The translations under genes and the position numbers were made by a program. DNA of 64,000 bases from JAEUIT01 sp044220875 (GTDB lineage: Bacteria; Planctomycetota; Phycisphaerae; Phycisphaerales; SM1A02): positions 1 to 64,000 of the forward strand of contig JBGAQH010000004.1 in the NCBI GenBank assembly GCA_044220875.1, written 5' to 3'. The notes beneath the pieces are model-generated. The model was given only the letters and a program-made list of their open reading frames with translations, ran no database searches and was not told the DNA's origin. Positions 60,153 to 64,000 of this stretch are shown here, one piece after another. Position 1 is the first letter of the stretch, and each line of letters starts with the position of its first letter.

Positions 60153-60270
60153 GGGAAGGGCGGATTATGGAGGAAAGAAACGGCGGCTGCGCGGGATTCG
60201 CACGCCGCGCGGCGCGAATCCGCCTCCCGAATCCCGCGGCACCCGCCTTCACCCCCCTCGTGACGTCCGC

Positions 60271-61680
60271 TCAGGCCTTCGGCCCATCAAGCCAGAGCGA
60301 GAGCGGCTTGGGCAGCGGCCGGTCGGCCTCGAGCTCGGCGCGCAGCGAACGCAGGGCGTCGGACCGCCCCTCGCGTTCCAACTGGTCGAGCGCCGCGTCC
60401 CACCGGACGCGGACCGCCTCGGGCAGCGCCTCGTACCAGATCCCGTACTGCGACAGCGACTCGCCGGTCAGGATCACGCTCCCGAAGAGCTTGGTCTGCA
60501 CCGCGGCGTCGGGCTCGCTCCACGCCGCGTAGAAATAGGGCGGCGTCAGCGAGGTCCGTCGCTCGGCGGGCACGAAGCTGTACGTGAAGCGGACCCGGCG
60601 TTCGCTTTCGTTCCACTCGCCGTTGGTGAGGAAGGGACGCTCGCCGGTGTTGAGGCTCACCTCCGCGTCGGTCTTGGTCGGCGCGGCAAGCGGCTCGATG
60701 CCGAAGGGCGGCGGGATGGTGACGCCCGCCTCGCCCTTGCGGAGCTTTTCCTTGTCCCCTTCGCTGATGACCGGCGAGGCGAGCAGCAGGTCGTTGCGCT
60801 CGGTCGAGGTCTGGGCCCAGAACCAGAAGCTCAGGCCCAGGGTCGTCCAACTCACCTTGTCGAGGTTCGTGGTCTCGGGCCGGAAGCGCTGGACGAGGCG
60901 CAGGAGCGCCGGCTTGCCGACCTTCTCGACCACCCAGTCGCGCTCGGCCTTGGTCGCGTTCGCATCCGAGGCGATGAGGAGCAGGCGATGCGACTCCTCG
61001 GCGGTGAGGAGATCGGCGTCGGCGACGGCCAAGAGGATCGGGATCGACGTCCGCCGCAGCAGCCGCTCCTCGTCGGTGAGCGGCGTGCGGTCGTCCTCGC
61101 GCCGGATCGACTGGGCGACGCGCAGGGCCTGGGCCGTTGAGGTCGCCGAGCCCCACATCATCGCGAGCTGCGTCGAGAGCGGTACGAGCGTGCCGCTGAC
61201 GTAGCGCCGCCACTCCTCGCGCTTCGACGGGTCCTTGATGCCCTTCTCGGCCCATCGACCGAAGAGTCGCACCCAGAGGTCGCCGGCGTCGATGCGCCGC
61301 TTCAGCGCGGCCCACTCATCGGCGGGTTCGGCGAAGGCCTCGAAGTAGAACCGCGTCGTCCCGAGCCGGGTGCGGACCTCGGAAGTCCCGTTGCGATTGC
61401 CCACTTCGCTCGGGAGTTCGGTGCCGAAGGTACCGGCGAAGCGCTCGCCGCCGGTGGCCGCGTCCGGCTCGGGCTGGGCCGCGTACAGCGTCTTGAGCCG
61501 CTCGACGTCGTCCTTCTTGAGGACGTTCGAGGCGAAGGCCCGCGAGGTGCCGTCGCCGGTCACTGCCATCTCGACGCGAATCTGGCGGTTCTCGCAGCCG
61601 ACCGTCGCGGCCAGAAGGACGCCGACCGATCCACAGCACGCGAGCAGTCGACGGGATCGGCGATCGGCGAAGCGAGGCAT
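60271..61680 (-). CDS. Lipoprotein of unknown function
   Basis: A 469-residue product with a basic N terminus, hydrophobic leader and lipobox (A-A-T-V-G-C, Cys29), so probably a lipoprotein. The mature protein is a mix of strands and helices, rich in Trp/Arg, without a motif I can name. Conserved-looking pieces are K-R-R-I-D-A-G-D-L-W-V-R-L-F-G-R-W and R-V-R-F-T-Y-S-F-V-P. It lies between cysC and the fumarylacetoacetase pair on the same strand as both. Confidence 0.75.
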   Translation of the reverse strand: MPRFADRRSRRLLACCGSVGVLLAATVGCENRQIRVEMAVTGDGTSRAFASNVLKKDDVERLKTLYAAQPEPDAATGGERFAGTFGTELPSEVGNRNGTSEVRTRLGTTRFYFEAFAEPADEWAALKRRIDAGDLWVRLFGRWAEKGIKDPSKREEWRRYVSGTLVPLSTQLAMMWGSATSTAQALRVAQSIRREDDRTPLTDEERLLRRTSIPILLAVADADLLTAEESHRLLLIASDANATKAERDWVVEKVGKPALLRLVQRFRPETTNLDKVSWTTLGLSFWFWAQTSTERNDLLLASPVISEGDKEKLRKGEAGVTIPPPFGIEPLAAPTKTDAEVSLNTGERPFLTNGEWNESERRVRFTYSFVPAERRTSLTPPYFYAAWSEPDAAVQTKLFGSVILTGESLSQYGIWYEALPEAVRVRWDAALDQLEREGRSDALRSLRAELEADRPLPKPLSLWLDGPKA

Positions 61681-61746
61681 GATTCGATTGTACGGACGAG
61701 CGGGCCGCCGGACGCAGCGCGAGAGCGAGGAGCGGACGATCGCGAC

Positions 61747-62373
61747 TCAGCCGGCGGCAGGCGCGAGCGCCGCCGTCACGACCGCGGCCGCGAGGAGATC
61801 GACGCACTCGTCGGCAGACCGCTCGTGGGTGCGAAGGACGAGTTCCGGCGACGGCGGCGCCTCGTAGGGATCATCCACCCCAGTGAAGCCGGTCATGGCG
61901 CCGGCCCGGGCCTTGCGGTAGTGGCCCTTCGGATCGCGTCGCTCGGCGACCTCGACCGGCACGTCGACGAAGATTTCGAGGAAGGGAATCCCCATCTCGT
62001 CGTGCCGCGCCCGGACCGCGGCGCGATCGCGGATGTAGGGGCTCACGAGACAGGCCACCGCGATGACGCCGGCGTCGGCGAGCAGCACGCACGCCTCACC
62101 CGCCCGGCGGACGTTCTCGGCCCGCTCCTCGGCGGAGAATCCAAGCCCGCGATTGAGGCCATGCCGCAGGTTGTCGCCATCGACGCGATAGCTCAGAAGT
62201 CCCCGTTCGAGGAGCCGCCGCTCGAGCAGCATCCCCACCGTGCTCTTTCCGGACGCCGGCAGGCCGGTCATCCACACGGTCAGGCCGCGGTGCTTGAGCA
62301 GGCGAGCGCGATCGGAGCGCTGCACGAGCCCTTCGCTCCAAACGATGTTGTGCGGATTCGACACGCGGTGCAT
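61747..62373 (-). CDS. cysC: Adenylylsulfate kinase
   Basis: Phosphorylates APS to PAPS. The 208-residue product has the P-loop G-L-P-A-S-G-K-S-T, the D-G-D-N-L-R-H-G-L-N segment and F-L-E-I-F-V-D-V-P, E-x-x-x-R-D-P-K-G-H-Y-x-K. It begins H-R-V-S-N-P-H-N-I-V-W, as in bacterial APS kinases. The start at 62373 is chosen; 62409 adds Gly-rich residues. It is divergent from cysD across 14 bases, so the two must share a very short overlapping promoter region. Confidence 0.95.
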   Translation of the reverse strand: MHRVSNPHNIVWSEGLVQRSDRARLLKHRGLTVWMTGLPASGKSTVGMLLERRLLERGLLSYRVDGDNLRHGLNRGLGFSAEERAENVRRAGEACVLLADAGVIAVACLVSPYIRDRAAVRARHDEMGIPFLEIFVDVPVEVAERRDPKGHYRKARAGAMTGFTGVDDPYEAPPSPELVLRTHERSADECVDLLAAAVVTAALAPAAG

Positions 62374-62387
62374 GATACGGCGCTTCG

Positions 62388-63380
62388 ATGCCAGCCCACC
62401 CGCCATCACCCTCCGACCGGCAGCACGGCGAACGGCTCGACCAGCTTGCGGGAACGCGCCTCGGCCACCTCGACCTGCTCGAGGCCGAGGCGATCCACAT
62501 CATGCGGGAGACCGTGGCCAGCTTCGAGCGCCCGGTGATGCTCTACTCCGTCGGCAAGGACTCGACGGTGATGCTGCACCTGGCCCGCAAGGCCTTCCAT
62601 CCCGGACGGCCCCCCTTCCCGGTGCTGCACGTCGACACCACGTGGAAGTTCAAGGAGATGTATGCCTATCGCGACCGCTACGTGCGCGACGAGTTGGGCA
62701 TTCAGCTCCTCGTCCACCGCAACGAGGAGGGCGTCCGCTCCGGCGTCGGGCCGGTCTCGCACGGCAGCCGCGTGCACACCGACATCATGAAGACCGTGGC
62801 CCTCCGCCAGGCCCTCGACCTCCACCGCTTCGACGCCGCGTTCGGCGGCGCCCGGCGCGACGAGGAGAAGTCGCGGGCCAAGGAGCGGATCTTCAGCGTG
62901 CGCGATCCGCAACACCGCTGGGACCCGCGCATGCAGCGGCCGGAGCTGTGGAACATCTACAACACGCGGATTCACACGACGGCAATCAACGCTCCGGAGC
63001 GCGGCGAAAGCGTCCGCGTCTTCCCGCTCTCGAACTGGACCGAGCTCGACGTCTGGCTCTACGTCCGCCGCGAGAATCTGCCGGTCGTCCCCCTCTACTT
63101 CGCCAAACCGCGTCCGGTCGTCGAGCGCCACGGCACGCTGATCCTCGTGGACGACGAGCGGCTTCCACTGCATCCCGGCGAGACGCCGCAGATGAGGAAG
63201 GTCCGCTTCCGCACGCTCGGCTGCTATCCGCTCACCGGCGCTGTCGAGAGCGAGGCCGAGACGCTTGACGAGGTGATCCTCGAGCTCATCGCCAGCCGCT
63301 ACTCCGAGCGCCAGGGGCGCATCATCGACCACGACGGCGCCGGCTCGATGGAAGACAAGAAGCGCGAGGGGTACTTCTGA
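62388..63380 (+). CDS. cysD: Sulfate adenylyltransferase subunit 2
   Basis: With CysN it forms APS from sulfate and ATP. The 330-residue product has a PP-loop-type S-V-G-K-D-S-T-V-M-L, H-V-D-T-T-W-K-F-K-E-M and the C-terminal M-E-D-K-K-R-E-G-Y-F. An N-terminal extension of about 20 residues precedes the conserved L-D-x-L-E-A-E-A-I-H-I. Its stop TGA overlaps the cysN start (TGATG). Confidence 0.96.
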   Translation: MPAHPPSPSDRQHGERLDQLAGTRLGHLDLLEAEAIHIMRETVASFERPVMLYSVGKDSTVMLHLARKAFHPGRPPFPVLHVDTTWKFKEMYAYRDRYVRDELGIQLLVHRNEEGVRSGVGPVSHGSRVHTDIMKTVALRQALDLHRFDAAFGGARRDEEKSRAKERIFSVRDPQHRWDPRMQRPELWNIYNTRIHTTAINAPERGESVRVFPLSNWTELDVWLYVRRENLPVVPLYFAKPRPVVERHGTLILVDDERLPLHPGETPQMRKVRFRTLGCYPLTGAVESEAETLDEVILELIASRYSERQGRIIDHDGAGSMEDKKREGYF

Positions 63381-64000
63381 TGAGCCACGCCGCTTCCCGT
63401 CCCACTTCCCGTGAGGCCGTCGCGACCCAGCGGCTCGATACGTGGCTTGCCGCCCACGGTCGCAAGGACCTCCTCCGTTTCCTCACCTGCGGCAACGTCG
63501 ACGACGGCAAGTCGACGCTCATCGGACGGCTGCTCCTCGAGACGGAGTCGGTCCCGAAGGATGTGCTCGCCGCGGTCGAGCGCGACAGCAAGGCCCAGGG
63601 CACGCAGGGGGAGAAGACCGACCTCGCCTTCCTCACCGACGGCCTCAAGGCCGAGCGCGAACAGGGCATCACGATTGACGTCGCCTATCGCACCTTCGCC
63701 ACCGATCGCCGCCGCTTCCTGCTCGCCGACACTCCCGGCCACGAGCAGTACACGCGCAACATGGCGACGGGGGCGAGCACCGCGGAGCTGGCGATCCTCC
63801 TGATCGACGCCCGCCATGGCGTCACGGCCCAGACGCGGCGGCACTCCTTCATCACCAGTCTCCTCGGCATCCGCCAGGCGATCGTGGCCATCAACAAGAT
63901 GGACCTCGTCGACTGGGACCGCGCGACGTTCGAGCGGGTCCGCGCCGACTTCCTCGCCGTCGCCAAGCTGCTGCCGACCCGCGATCACCACATCGTGCCG
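63380..64000 (+). CDS. cysN: Sulfate adenylyltransferase subunit 1 (GTPase), partial
   Basis: The 5' 207 codons, cut by the window edge. GTPase motifs are visible: G-N-V-D-D-G-K-S-T (G1), G-I-T-I-D-V-A-Y (G2), D-T-P-G-H-E-Q-Y-T-R-N-M (G3) and N-K-M-D (G4). It couples GTP hydrolysis to sulfate activation. The ATG at 63380 overlaps the cysD stop by one base. Whether it is fused to a second APS kinase, as in CysNC, cannot be seen; the separate cysC nearby argues against it. Confidence 0.95.
   Translation, partial: MSHAASRPTSREAVATQRLDTWLAAHGRKDLLRFLTCGNVDDGKSTLIGRLLLETESVPKDVLAAVERDSKAQGTQGEKTDLAFLTDGLKAEREQGITIDVAYRTFATDRRRFLLADTPGHEQYTRNMATGASTAELAILLIDARHGVTAQTRRHSFITSLLGIRQAIVAINKMDLVDWDRATFERVRADFLAVAKLLPTRDHHIVP

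Overview
The window is GC-rich bacterial chromosome, most likely from a planctomycete of the Phycisphaerae/Phycisphaerales type. The evidence is the gene content. At least nine predicted secreted proteins carry short EF-hand-like 'GC-type dockerin' repeats (D-x-D-G-D-G ... A-D-L-A-x-L-L-G-A-W-G). There is also a PAPGA-type PEP-CTERM sorting tail, an H-X9-DG pseudopilin-like protein, an SHD1 domain, and a sulfatase with a formylglycine-generating enzyme. No rRNA, phage, insertion sequence or CRISPR array was found. One tRNA gene (Thr, CGT) is present.

Layout. 0-5.4 kb: a PEP-CTERM protein, a threonine catabolic pair (SDR-type tdh and kbl, with a terminator), and a glycosyltransferase/Tat-exported sugar isomerase-like pair. 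5.5-14 kb: a penicillin-acylase family protein, two lipoproteins, an exported beta-carbonic anhydrase, tRNA-Thr and a large HEAT-like secreted protein. 14.3-16.7 kb: a cobalamin riboswitch heads an unusual operon (secreted dockerin protein, pseudopilin-like protein, probably a BFD-like [2Fe-2S] protein). 16.7-24.4 kb: mutL, a PP-family phosphoesterase, and a BtuF-BtuC-BtuD type ABC importer. The riboswitch makes cobamide the likeliest substrate of this importer. 24.4-28 kb: a tightly overlapping run groES-like, aroA, msbA-like exporter, GNAT. 28.2-32.6 kb: a seven-heme cytochrome c, a HAF-repeat dockerin protein, apt and 4-hydroxyphenylpyruvate dioxygenase.

32.6-37.9 kb holds dispersed 119-bp repeats with a conserved hairpin, a frameshifted Avd-like four-helix gene, and two dockerin proteins ending in formylglycine-generating-enzyme-like (C-type-lectin-fold) domains, one also carrying a trypsin/V8-like protease. 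38.2-47.5 kb: a secreted propeller-like protein, a four-domain fusion (SHD1, YHYH, PEBP-like, metallophosphoesterase) translationally coupled to a sulfatase, an anti-sigma/ECF sigma pair, and a lipoprotein FGE with the catalytic cysteine pair that would activate the sulfatase. 47.8-57.2 kb: four more secreted dockerin proteins, with an RluA-type pseudouridine synthase and homogentisate dioxygenase between them. 57.9-64 kb: fumarylacetoacetase with a coupled partner of unknown function, a lipoprotein, and the sulfate-activation genes cysC and (divergent) cysD-cysN, with cysN cut by the window edge.

The tyrosine/phenylalanine degradation route (hpd, hmgA, fahA) is complete from hydroxyphenylpyruvate except for a maleylacetoacetate isomerase, which I did not see, and is scattered over about 28 kb. 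Many operons use 4-bp ATGA or GTGA start/stop overlaps, and I used these to choose starts. Function calls rest on motifs read by eye; no database search was possible.
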